From positions 1 to 38,937 of IMG/VR virus record IMGVR_UViG_3300010396_000072: DNA of 38,937 bases. The stretch is one strand, 5' to 3'. The stretch comes from a virus. The notes under the pieces were generated by a model that saw only the letters and a program-made list of their open reading frames with translations, made no database searches and was not told the DNA's origin. The translations under genes and the position numbers were made by a program. Positions 6,336 to 13,213 of the stretch are shown piece after piece. How positions within the stretch are numbered: position 1 is the first letter of the stretch; each line of letters begins with the position of its first letter.

Positions 6336-6869
6336 ATGAGTGATGCAAGGGAAGCGCTCGAATTCGTGATACGTGCCCATGGCACGATGATGATCATCTA
6401 CGACGGTGGAAGTGCATCCGGCACCGCGCGTGCAGTCGCGCCCATTGCGGTCACCAGAGATATGCTGGTGGCAACGTGCCTGGAAACGAACCGGCGCAAG
6501 ACGTTCCACCTGGACAAAATACGCATTGCCACTGATGAGCCGATCATCTCCCGCCCGTTGCAGGCTAGCGAAGATGCCGCACGCATGGCTGTGCTGATGT
6601 CAATGGATTTGCAGCAGCTTTTTGAGGCAACCGCCGAGCGTGCGGGGGAGCGTGGCTGGTCGCTGGAGCTTGACGGCAGCAAGGTGCGCGCCAGCCGCGG
6701 TGAGGACGAGGTGAGGATCGTCTACGCGCCGATGTTACAAGGCGCGTATGTCGATGCGGATGGCAAGCCGATCGAGATCGCTTCAGAGCGACGTTGGCAT
6801 GTGGATGGAAAACTGTACGCCCACAAGAATCGCGCGTTCGCAGCTTTTCAGGATGCCGTATGGGCCTAG
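6336..6869 (+). CDS. WYL-like domain protein (probable lysogenic cargo)
   Basis: The 177-residue protein has a stretch around residues 27-63 (ARAVAPIAVTRDMLVATC ... RRKTFHLDKIR) that resembles the core of WYL domains, which sense ligands or bind nucleic acid in phage-defence regulators. There is no N-terminal HTH, so it is not a full WYL regulator. It follows the exported-protein gene by 21 bases and its 3' end overlaps the convergent repressor gene by four bases. The WYL call is tentative. Confidence 0.6.
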   Translation: MSDAREALEFVIRAHGTMMIIYDGGSASGTARAVAPIAVTRDMLVATCLETNRRKTFHLDKIRIATDEPIISRPLQASEDAARMAVLMSMDLQQLFEATAERAGERGWSLELDGSKVRASRGEDEVRIVYAPMLQGAYVDADGKPIEIASERRWHVDGKLYAHKNRAFAAFQDAVWA

Positions 6870-7294
6870 GCCGGATAACCGTTTGATCGGTGCTGCCTTG
6901 ATTTGCGGCTGGCGTGGAGCATGACGCGCATTGCAGCCTGCACCTCATCGGTGCACGATCGATAGTCAGTTAGCATCGTCAATTCTTCTTTCGACAGATG
7001 GTCCGTCAGGTTGTAACTCGGGCTGGCATCACGCACCCCATGCGCCGATTGGTCGTGATGACCGTACTGCGGCATATTCGGGTGCCAGGCGCGTAGTTCC
7101 TCCACGGATTTTCCGAAGGCGGCGGCCAACTCGATGATGTAGCGCGGCCGCGTGTGTGGCTTGCTCTCCAATTGCTGAAGATGCTGATGCTTGACGTTTT
7201 TCGCGCCAGCACGACGCACGAGACTGGCCAGCTCATCGAGCGTCCAACCATTCGCGGTGCGCAAAGCGCTGACGATTTCGCCTAGCTGTTTCAT
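6866..7294 (-). CDS. HTH (XRE-type) phage repressor
   Basis: The 142-residue product has an N-terminal helix-turn-helix (LGEIVSALRTANGWTLDELASLV, with recognition region about 25-45 and LAAAFGKSVEELRAW after it). There is no S24 peptidase half, so induction would not go through LexA-like self-cleavage. It diverges from the YdaS/Cro-like gene across a 74-base operator region, the classic arrangement for a lysogeny switch. An 18-bp palindrome overlaps its own start codon, consistent with autoregulation. No good ribosome site is visible, so the mRNA may be leaderless. Confidence 0.8.
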   Translation of the reverse strand: MKQLGEIVSALRTANGWTLDELASLVRRAGAKNVKHQHLQQLESKPHTRPRYIIELAAAFGKSVEELRAWHPNMPQYGHHDQSAHGVRDASPSYNLTDHLSKEELTMLTDYRSCTDEVQAAMRVMLHASRKSRQHRSNGYPA

Positions 7295-7360
7295 GCAAAA
7301 GATTTTGCATCGTTGACAGGCAAAAACGCTTGCATTACCTTTGCAAGAAATCTTGTAAGG
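7293..7360. promoter_or_regulatory. Repressor/Cro operator region with rightward promoter
   Basis: It contains the palindrome ATGCAAAAGATTTTGCAT (7293-7310), a perfect TTGACA -35 (7313-7318) with a weak TACCTT -10 seventeen bases on, an inverted pair around TTGCAAGAAATCTTGTAA (7341-7358), and an isolated CTTGCA (7330-7335). The TTGCAAA core is shared with the leftward promoter at 5760-5816. Confidence 0.65.
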
Positions 7361-7368
7361 TTCAGGTT

Positions 7369-7599
7369 ATGACGCCTCTTGAGTCGGCCATCACATTTTG
7401 CGGCAGCCAGAGCGAGCTGGCGCGCCGGATCGGTGGGAAGGTCCGCACTGGTCACATCTACCATTGGCTGCGCCGCAAGGTGCCATCCGAGCAATGCGCG
7501 GCCATCGAAATGGCTACGGGCGGCCAGGTAACCCGCTACCAGCTTCGTCCCGACGTCTTCGGCGAATCCGCCGCCGCCGACCTGCGCGAGGCCGGCTGA
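7369..7599 (+). CDS. YdaS/Cro-like HTH regulator
   Basis: The 76-residue protein begins MTPLESAITFCGSQSELARRI and continues VRTGHIYHWLRRKVPSEQCAAIE, the pattern of the YdaS antitoxin/Cro family, in which the HTH is followed by a helix containing CAAIE. It is the first rightward gene past the switch. The role as Cro-type antirepressor is inferred from position. Confidence 0.85.
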   Translation: MTPLESAITFCGSQSELARRIGGKVRTGHIYHWLRRKVPSEQCAAIEMATGGQVTRYQLRPDVFGESAAADLREAG

Positions 7600-7600
7600 T

Positions 7601-7873
7601 ATGAGCCTGCGCGTGATCATCCGCAACTGGCTGCTGAAGCCGAGCAAGGCTGAGTTGGCCGACATGGACGGGCAGGGCAAGGTCGTGGCCGAACTGGTCT
7701 GGGGCCATGTTGAGCGCGAGTGGAAGCGCAACGTGGTGCGCACGCTCGGCGTCGACGCAACGGCGCGTGGCGTTGTTTTCTCCGAAGGATTGCCGGTCGG
7801 CATGGTGGCGTATACGCAGAACGCACCGGTCGGCGTGGATTTCGGTGAGATGCCTGTTGGGAGTGATGAATGA
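7601..7873 (+). CDS. Hypothetical early protein, 90 aa
   Basis: The gene starts one base after the Cro-like stop (TGATATG). It begins MSLRVIIRNWLLKPSKAEL and has no membrane segment or recognised motif. Position suggests a phage early accessory gene, like the CII position in lambda, but no CII similarity is seen. Confidence 0.65.
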   Translation: MSLRVIIRNWLLKPSKAELADMDGQGKVVAELVWGHVEREWKRNVVRTLGVDATARGVVFSEGLPVGMVAYTQNAPVGVDFGEMPVGSDE

Positions 7874-7877
7874 CTCG

Positions 7878-8069
7878 TTACGTCTCCGCTCCGATGGACG
7901 TCAGGATGGTGACCACGGTATTGGCCTTTGGCTTGCGCCGCTGCTGCCGCAAGTGCAGCGCGATGATTTGCAGCGTTTCCTCGAGCGCAAGTTGGCGATA
8001 CGCCATGACCACGAAGGTCACCTTGCGGCTCCTGTCCCTGATGCGGTGGGGAATGTGCGGACCTTCCAT
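7878..8069 (-). CDS. Small leftward gene inside the early rightward cluster
   Basis: The minus-strand frame (63 residues from ATG 8069, with GGAG seven bases upstream) reads as a compact protein: SRKVTFVVMAYRQLALEETL, then KPKANTVVTILTSIG. The plus-strand frames here are Arg/Ser/Cys-rich and look like shadows. A longer start at 8126 is possible. I recall similar small phage proteins but no function. Confidence 0.6.
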   Translation of the reverse strand: MEGPHIPHRIRDRSRKVTFVVMAYRQLALEETLQIIALHLRQQRRKPKANTVVTILTSIGAET

Positions 8070-8218
8070 GCGGCTCTCCGGTGCGTTGTTGGGTTGGCGC
8101 TTGCCAGCGTACCGGCTGGGCCGCATTCCGCGCCGTTTTGCTTGAAGTGTGTGGTGCGCTGACCACGGCCGGTCGGCGTTTTTTTTGACAGCGCATTGGT
8201 GAATCCCTCTCTGAGGTA
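8070..8218. promoter_or_regulatory. Divergent intergenic region
   Basis: It lies between the leftward 63-residue gene and the rightward ribbon-helix-helix gene. A TTGACA at 8185-8190 on the plus strand could be a -35, but no convincing -10 lies 16-18 bases on. Otherwise nothing clear. Confidence 0.3.
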
Positions 8219-8413
8219 ATGGACATGTACGACGACCCGACCCATATCCGCGACCGTGAAATCAAGGTGCGGTTGAACGATGACGAACTGGCCGTGGTGG
8301 ATGCGCTGGCCCGGTACCACCGTCGGCAACGCGCCGCTTTCATCCGCGACTTGCTGATGGCCAGCGTGGCGCGATTCGAGGCACAGGATATCGATCAACC
8401 GCATGCGGCCTGA
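8219..8413 (+). CDS. Ribbon-helix-helix-like DNA-binding protein
   Basis: The 64-residue protein has a strand REIKVRLNDDELAVVDALA followed by RRQRAAFIRDLLMASV, the ribbon-helix-helix pattern (polar alternating strand, then two helices) seen in Arc/CopG-type regulators. GAGG sits directly before the start at 8219. Probably an early regulator; its target is not evident. Confidence 0.75.
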   Translation: MDMYDDPTHIRDREIKVRLNDDELAVVDALARYHRRQRAAFIRDLLMASVARFEAQDIDQPHAA

Positions 8414-8443
8414 AGGCTCTTTTAAGGGCCTCACGGGGGGCAC

Positions 8444-8641
8444 GTGCCAGAGATAGAGATTGCATTGACTGAAGCGGAGCACCACCGCCTGGCAATGGCG
8501 GCGGCGGCGCGAGGCATGACGGTGGAAGAACTGGCCGCGGATGAATTGCGCAAGCGGTATGCACTGCATGCGAAGAACGGCAACGTGGTTCCGCTGCGAC
8601 CGCGCACGCCCAAAGGGGAACTTGATCGTGGACGTGATTGA
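8444..8641 (+). CDS. Small helical RHH-like protein with GTG start
   Basis: The start is GTG at 8444, with CGGGGGG just upstream. The sequence (MPEIEIALTEAEHHRLAMAA ... VEELAADELRKRY) resembles antitoxin-like ribbon-helix-helix proteins, and no toxin gene is next to it. It overlaps the TraR-like gene. Function inferred only from pattern. Confidence 0.65.
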   Translation: MPEIEIALTEAEHHRLAMAAAARGMTVEELAADELRKRYALHAKNGNVVPLRPRTPKGELDRGRD

Positions 8642-8846
8642 TATGGCACAGCGCCGGCAGATGGAAGACATAGATCACGCCCTGGCCGCTCGGCCGGCGC
8701 AAGCATATGGCAGGACGCATTGCGCCAATGCCGACTGCGGCGAGCCCATTGCGCCGGTTCGCCAGCAGATGGGCGCGCAGCTGTGCATCGACTGCCAGCG
8801 CGCCAACGAGCAGAGGGCGCAGCCATGCGCACGCGGGGCAATTTGA
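8628..8846 (+). CDS. TraR/DksA-type zinc-finger protein
   Basis: The start is GTG 8628 (VDVIDMAQRRQMEDIDHAL), preceded by AAAGGGGAA. The zinc finger is C-x4-C ... C-x2-C: HCANADCGEPI, then LCIDCQ. Short phage TraR-like proteins bind the RNA polymerase secondary channel and tune host transcription; the N-terminal DV-x-D-x-AQ matches that family. 72 residues, normal for the family. Confidence 0.8.
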   Translation: MDVIDMAQRRQMEDIDHALAARPAQAYGRTHCANADCGEPIAPVRQQMGAQLCIDCQRANEQRAQPCARGAI

Positions 8847-9019
8847 AACCATGGCCTATTTCGAATCAGCAGCGCGCAGCGATGTGCGCGGCGATGCAAC
8901 AGGTGGAACATATCCTGGAGCACGGTGTGACACTGCAAGAGCAGGCGCAGGCGCGCGCCGAGATCGCCGCGAGTTCCGATCCACGACAGCCGCAACTGGC
9001 GCTCAAGGTGCCGGCGTGA
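8825..9019 (+). CDS. Hypothetical early protein, 64 aa
   Basis: Starts at ATG 8825 inside the end of the TraR-like gene and ends overlapping the next gene (GTGA). It is helical (QRAAMCAAMQQVEHIL) with no motif recognised. Confidence 0.55.
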   Translation: MRTRGNLKPWPISNQQRAAMCAAMQQVEHILEHGVTLQEQAQARAEIAASSDPRQPQLALKVPA

Positions 9020-9351
9020 CGGCATGGCTGTCGACCTGGCCGCATGACCTTGGCAGCAAGAGAGGCGTCATCGTGTTCGCGCCGCGCACCGATGTGCGGC
9101 GCATCGCGGGAATCGTGTGCGAACGCGCCTGGCGCAGGCAAGGCGTGCGCGTATGGCGTTGGTCATGCGGTTCGATGGCCGTGGTCGATGTGGGCTCAAG
9201 TGTCGATGCGCAACTGCTGATCAGATGCTTCGATGCGCTGCTGGCGACATACGCGCGGCACGGCATCTTCGGCGATGGTCTGCTCGGCGATGGCCCGCAA
9301 CTGGTAGACGTGCTGCTTGACCTGAACTGGTCTCGCGCGGTGCGCACATGA
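9016..9351 (+). CDS. Hypothetical early protein, 111 aa
   Basis: Starts at GTG 9016, overlapping the previous stop (GTGA). Trp-rich N-terminus, then a helical region (DAQLLIRCFDALLATYARHG). No family recognised. It precedes the replication gene, suggesting an early role. Confidence 0.6.
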   Translation: MTAWLSTWPHDLGSKRGVIVFAPRTDVRRIAGIVCERAWRRQGVRVWRWSCGSMAVVDVGSSVDAQLLIRCFDALLATYARHGIFGDGLLGDGPQLVDVLLDLNWSRAVRT

Positions 9352-9533
9352 TCTGCACCCCATCTCCCCATGTGCAAGCGGGCGCGCGCGGCGCAGGCGA
9401 AATGCATAGCGACCTGTCGTCACGCGATACTAACAAATATCTAACATGCCGTTCAGGGTCCTCCTATGGCCTGCCCATATGCGGGTTGCACGGCCGCAAT
9501 TCCTGTGTAGTTAGCGCGGTCGGGAGTTACTGA
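9348..9533 (+). CDS. Possible 61-aa gene, or noncoding leader of the primase
   Basis: An ATG overlaps the previous stop (ATGA), but the product (Ser/Gly/Cys-rich) looks unconvincing. The DNA contains an AT-rich patch with two CTAACA direct repeats at 9430-9445. It could be untranslated leader for the primase gene that starts at 9534. I cannot decide between these. Confidence 0.25.
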   Translation: MICTPSPHVQAGARGAGEMHSDLSSRDTNKYLTCRSGSSYGLPICGLHGRNSCVVSAVGSY

Positions 9534-11933
9534 ATGGCCGGCAGCAACTACGGCGATGTGCTGGACCAGCTACGTGGCATCGGCCTGCAGGTGGATCATC
9601 TCGACATCGGGCGCATGGTGCGCTGCCGCGTCGAGGGTGATCGCGAGCGCCGCGGCTGGTACATGCTGCACGAATTGCACGCCGGCAGCGGCGATCTGCT
9701 GATCGTCGGCAGCTTCGGCATCTGGCGCGGGCAGGACAACGGCGCGCAAAAGGTGACGCTCGGCAAGGGCAACGCGCTCAGCAGCGAGCAGCGCGAGGCG
9801 ATCCGCAAGCGTCTGGCTGAAGACCGCAAGCGCGTCGACGCCGATCGCGCCCGGGTCGCGGCGCGCGCCGCCGACCAGGCCGCGAAGGCGTGGGCCAAGT
9901 GCGACCCCACCGGCGAATCCGATTACCTCACGCGCAAGGGCGTGCAAGCGCACGGCCTGCGCTTCTCGCCCTCCGGCGCGTGCGTCGTGCCGATGCTGGA
10001 CACCGCGGGCAAGATCCACGGCCTGCAGGTGATCCGCCCGAAGAAACACAACGGGCGCGACAAGGATTTCTGGCCCACCGGCCTGGCCAAGAAAGGCCAC
10101 TTCCATCTGCTCGGCTCGCCCACCTGGCTGGTGCTGATCGCCGAAGGCTACGCCACTGCGGCCACGCTGCATGAAGCCACCGGTCACCCTGTGGCCGTCG
10201 CGTTCGATGCCGGCAACATCGGCCCGGTCGCGGCCGCGCTGCGCAAGCGCTACCGGCAGGCGCGCATCCTGATCTGCGCCGACGACGACATCTTCGGCAA
10301 GTGCCGGCACTGCGGTGCACGCGTCGACCTCACGCCGTACCGCAATGGCCCGACCTGCGAAAACCCTGCCTGCGGCAAGGAACACGGTTGCACCAACACT
10401 GGCGTGGTCGCCGCCAGCAGCGCCGCGCTCGAGGTCAACGGCGCGTGGGTCGTGCCGGTGTTCGACGACGCCAACGGCCGGCACACCGCATTCATCGAGC
10501 GCGGCGTCAAGCTCACCGACTTCAACGACTTGCAGGCGCTCGAAGGTCTGCATGTCGTGCGCACGCAGATCGAGGCCCGCCTCACGGAGCTTTCGTGGTC
10601 TGCGGGTGCGCGCGGCGCCCGCGTGCGCACTCCCAAGGGGGAGGGGGATACCGATCTACGTCCGATCGAGACCACCGACGAACTGCTCGAACGCTTCGCG
10701 TTGGTCTATGGCAACGGCGGCATGGTGTTCGATCACGCCGAGCATGCCATGGTGCTGCTCAGCGACATGCGCGATGCATGCCTGTCGCGCGAAATCCACC
10801 GCTGCTGGCAGGAACACCCCGACCGCAAGATGGTGCGCGTGCGCGAAGTCGGCTTCGACCCGGCCGGGCAAGACCCCAGCGTCAAATGCAACCTGTGGGC
10901 CGGCTGGCCGACCACGCCCGTCGCCGGCAAGTGCGACAAGCTGCTCGAGCTGCTGCAGTACATGTGCAGCGGCGATGGCGCCCCGCACACGCTCTACAGC
11001 TGGGTACTCAACTGGCTCGCGTATCCCATCCAGCATCCCGGCGCCAAACTCAAGACCACCCTGGTGCTGCACGGCCCGCAGGGCACCGGCAAGAACCTGT
11101 TCTTCGAGGCCATCATGGCGATCTATGGCGACTACGGCCGGGTGATCGACCAGGGCGCGCTCGAGGACAAGTTCACCGATTGGGCCAGCCGGCGTCTATT
11201 CCTGATCGCCGACGAAGTCATCGCGCGCAGCGATCTGTACCACGTCAAGAACAAGCTCAAGGCATTCATCACCGGCGAGTGGATCCGCATCAACTTCAAG
11301 AACAAGTCCGCGTGGGATGAGCGCAACCACGTCAACATCGTCTTTCTCAGCAACGAAGCGATGCCGGTCGTGCTCGAGGAAGACGACCGCCGCCACGCCG
11401 TCATCTGGACGCCGGCCAAGCTCGGCCCCGACTTTTACGCGACCGTGCTCGATGAGATCAAGAACGGCGGCGTGGCCGCGCTGCATGATTACCTGCTCAA
11501 CCATGATCTGGGCAGCTTCGGCCCGGGCACCTTGCCGCCGTACACCGACGCCAAGCATGAGCTGATCAACCTGTCGCTGGACAGCACCAGCCGGTTCTAC
11601 CTCGACCTCACCGCGGGCGACATCGCCGGCGTCAAGGCGCGCCCCGCGCTCAGCACCGACGTTTATGACCTATACCGCGTGTGGTGCGCCCGCAGCGGCC
11701 AGCGCGCCGGGCCCATGCCGCGGCTCATCAATGCGTTGGAACGCAAGCACGGCGTGCGTTGTGCGCGCAAGCGCTATGACCTCGCCGGCGGCCAGGAACA
11801 AGGCCCACACGGCGTGCTCATGCTGGGCGCTGCGGAGCTGCCTCCGGGCGAAAGCGAGCGCGCCTGGCTCGGCCAAAACATCAGCCGTTTCCGGCAATCG
11901 GTCGGCGTGTTCAAGGGGGAAGCTTATGACTGA
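9534..11933 (+). CDS. Phage replicative primase-helicase (TOPRIM + SF3)
   Basis: 799 residues. The TOPRIM part has IAEGYATAATLHEATG (EG at 204-205) and CADDD (249-252). A zinc-binding insertion follows (C257, C260, C275, C280). The C-terminal half has Walker A HGPQGTGKN (about 513-521) and Walker B LFLIADE (about 556-562), typical of superfamily 3 / DUF5906 helicases related to P4 alpha. It should unwind and prime phage DNA at the origin. It is followed by a repeat-rich, gene-free stretch that is a candidate origin. Domain order and length fit the family. Confidence 0.9.
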   Translation: MAGSNYGDVLDQLRGIGLQVDHLDIGRMVRCRVEGDRERRGWYMLHELHAGSGDLLIVGSFGIWRGQDNGAQKVTLGKGNALSSEQREAIRKRLAEDRKRVDADRARVAARAADQAAKAWAKCDPTGESDYLTRKGVQAHGLRFSPSGACVVPMLDTAGKIHGLQVIRPKKHNGRDKDFWPTGLAKKGHFHLLGSPTWLVLIAEGYATAATLHEATGHPVAVAFDAGNIGPVAAALRKRYRQARILICADDDIFGKCRHCGARVDLTPYRNGPTCENPACGKEHGCTNTGVVAASSAALEVNGAWVVPVFDDANGRHTAFIERGVKLTDFNDLQALEGLHVVRTQIEARLTELSWSAGARGARVRTPKGEGDTDLRPIETTDELLERFALVYGNGGMVFDHAEHAMVLLSDMRDACLSREIHRCWQEHPDRKMVRVREVGFDPAGQDPSVKCNLWAGWPTTPVAGKCDKLLELLQYMCSGDGAPHTLYSWVLNWLAYPIQHPGAKLKTTLVLHGPQGTGKNLFFEAIMAIYGDYGRVIDQGALEDKFTDWASRRLFLIADEVIARSDLYHVKNKLKAFITGEWIRINFKNKSAWDERNHVNIVFLSNEAMPVVLEEDDRRHAVIWTPAKLGPDFYATVLDEIKNGGVAALHDYLLNHDLGSFGPGTLPPYTDAKHELINLSLDSTSRFYLDLTAGDIAGVKARPALSTDVYDLYRVWCARSGQRAGPMPRLINALERKHGVRCARKRYDLAGGQEQGPHGVLMLGAAELPPGESERAWLGQNISRFRQSVGVFKGEAYD

Positions 11934-11991
11934 TCGCGCTATCAATTACTGCACTTGTAGCAGCAGGAACAGTTCATTAATTGCTGCGCCG

Positions 11992-12220
11992 GTGCGGCAT
12001 GTGCGGCATCCCGTGCGGCATCCCGTGCGGCATCAAACCGTTGCGGCGCTTGGCTGTGCGGCATGTGCGGCATCTTGCGCCAGCGTGCGCACCCATGCGC
12101 CTGCGCGCATACCCGCGCGTGCCCATGCGCACGCGCAACTCCCGCACATGCCGCACATGCCGCACAGCGCAGCGTCCGCCTCATTCCATGCCGCACACGC
12201 TCGCCGCACACATGCCGCAC
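11992..12220. repeat. Two opposed arrays of a 9-bp iteron (candidate origin or packaging site)
   Basis: GTGCGGCAT occurs directly at 11992, 12001, 12013, 12025, 12056 and 12065. The inverse, ATGCCGCAC, occurs at 12148, 12157, 12188 and 12212. The three central copies have a 12-bp period; two pairs abut at 9 bp. Between the arrays lie the palindrome GTGCGCAC (12085-12092) and several TGCGCGCA-like blocks. It occupies most of the 357-base gap between the primase-helicase and the terminase small subunit. It could be an iteron origin or a cosB-like array bound by the terminase small subunit. Open frames through it are low-complexity and probably not genes. Confidence 0.7.
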
Positions 12221-12290
12221 GGCCCCACGCGCGCGCCCTTATCCATCTTTCTTCCTGCCTCAAGAAAAAAATGGTAGTGGGAGTTTTTCG

Positions 12291-12890
12291 GTGACCGAAC
12301 CGCAAACCGCTTCGTTTGCCGGCTTCGCGCGCCTGCTCGGCGTCAAGCCCCAGGCCGTCACCGCGCTGCGACATGCCGACCGTCTGGTGCTCACCGCTGA
12401 CGGCAAGCGCGTACTGGTCGTCGAAAGCCAGCAGCGGCTGCGCGAGACGTTCGACCCCAGCAAGGCCGGCGTTGTCGCGCGCCATGCGGCCACGCGGCAG
12501 GTCAAGGCTGGAGAGGGTGCCGTCCATCCCGTCGACGATGCGCCAGCGACCGCCGCCGACGCCAGCGAGCGCGGCGACGATGAACCCGCCAGCACCGGCT
12601 ACCAGCACTGGCGCGAGCGCAATGAGCGCGCCAAGGCGCTGGCCGGCGAGCGCGACAACCTGGTGGCGGAAGGCAAGCTGATGGATGCCGGCGAAGTCGC
12701 CGCTGCGGTAGCTGCTGCAGCCACCCAGCTGCGCGCGCGGCTCGAAGGCCTGCCCAACGTGCTCGGCCCGCAGCTGGCGGCCATCCGCGACGAAGGCGAG
12801 GCGCGGGCGGTGCTGGTCGAGGCCATCGAGCATGCGCTTGAGGAAACGGCGCGGCAGTTTTCCAACATTGCCAAGCAGGTGACGGCATGA
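12291..12890 (+). CDS. Terminase small subunit
   Basis: The start is GTG 12291 with GGGAG eight bases before. The 199-residue protein has an N-terminal HTH (ASFAGFARLLGVKPQAVTAL), a linker with acidic patches, and a long helical C-terminus (DNLVAEGKLMDAGEVAAA ... ARQFSNIAKQV) as in Nu1-like small terminases. It binds the packaging site and hands DNA to the large subunit encoded next but one. The opposed 9-mer arrays lie directly upstream and could be its binding sites. Confidence 0.75.
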   Translation: MTEPQTASFAGFARLLGVKPQAVTALRHADRLVLTADGKRVLVVESQQRLRETFDPSKAGVVARHAATRQVKAGEGAVHPVDDAPATAADASERGDDEPASTGYQHWRERNERAKALAGERDNLVAEGKLMDAGEVAAAVAAAATQLRARLEGLPNVLGPQLAAIRDEGEARAVLVEAIEHALEETARQFSNIAKQVTA

Positions 12891-13213
12891 GCCGCGATGA
12901 GTGCGAGCACGGCAACCTGCGCCGACAGTGCGAAATGTGCGATCTGATCGCCGAATGCGACGTCTTGCGTGATGCTGGTGAAATGGCCGTTATCGGTCGT
13001 GAGTTGCACTTCCAGGATGGACGCAAGGTCTGCCTGTATGACCTCGGCGAATCCTTCGGGATGCATTTCACGCAGCGTGACGGCGTCGAGACGAAAATCG
13101 GCGTCAGCCATGAAGCCATGATGGCGCTGGTGCGTCTGTACATCGAGGCCCATGACGCCGACACCGCGTTTGTGATTGACGGCATCGTTCAATTCGGCAG
13201 GCAGCACGCATGA
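12887..13213 (+). CDS. Hypothetical protein with N-terminal Cys/His cluster, between terminase genes
   Basis: It opens MSRDECEHGNLRRQCEMCDLI. The C-x-H ... C-x2-C group may bind zinc, and comparable openings occur in phage proteins of unknown role. The rest (108 residues) is an alpha/beta mix. It overlaps both terminase genes by four bases, implying translational coupling. Confidence 0.7.
   Translation: MSRDECEHGNLRRQCEMCDLIAECDVLRDAGEMAVIGRELHFQDGRKVCLYDLGESFGMHFTQRDGVETKIGVSHEAMMALVRLYIEAHDADTAFVIDGIVQFGRQHA

Noticed and set aside
10267-10300. ADDD motif in the primase-helicase as a possible reverse transcriptase YxDD
   Set aside because: It is part of the TOPRIM fold (preceded by the EG motif at residues 204-205) and no RT motifs surround it.
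11926-12294. Open frames through the repeat array as genes on either strand
   Set aside because: Products are runs of CAAC, HMPH or VRHP caused by the 9-mer repeats; no ribosome site or family pattern.
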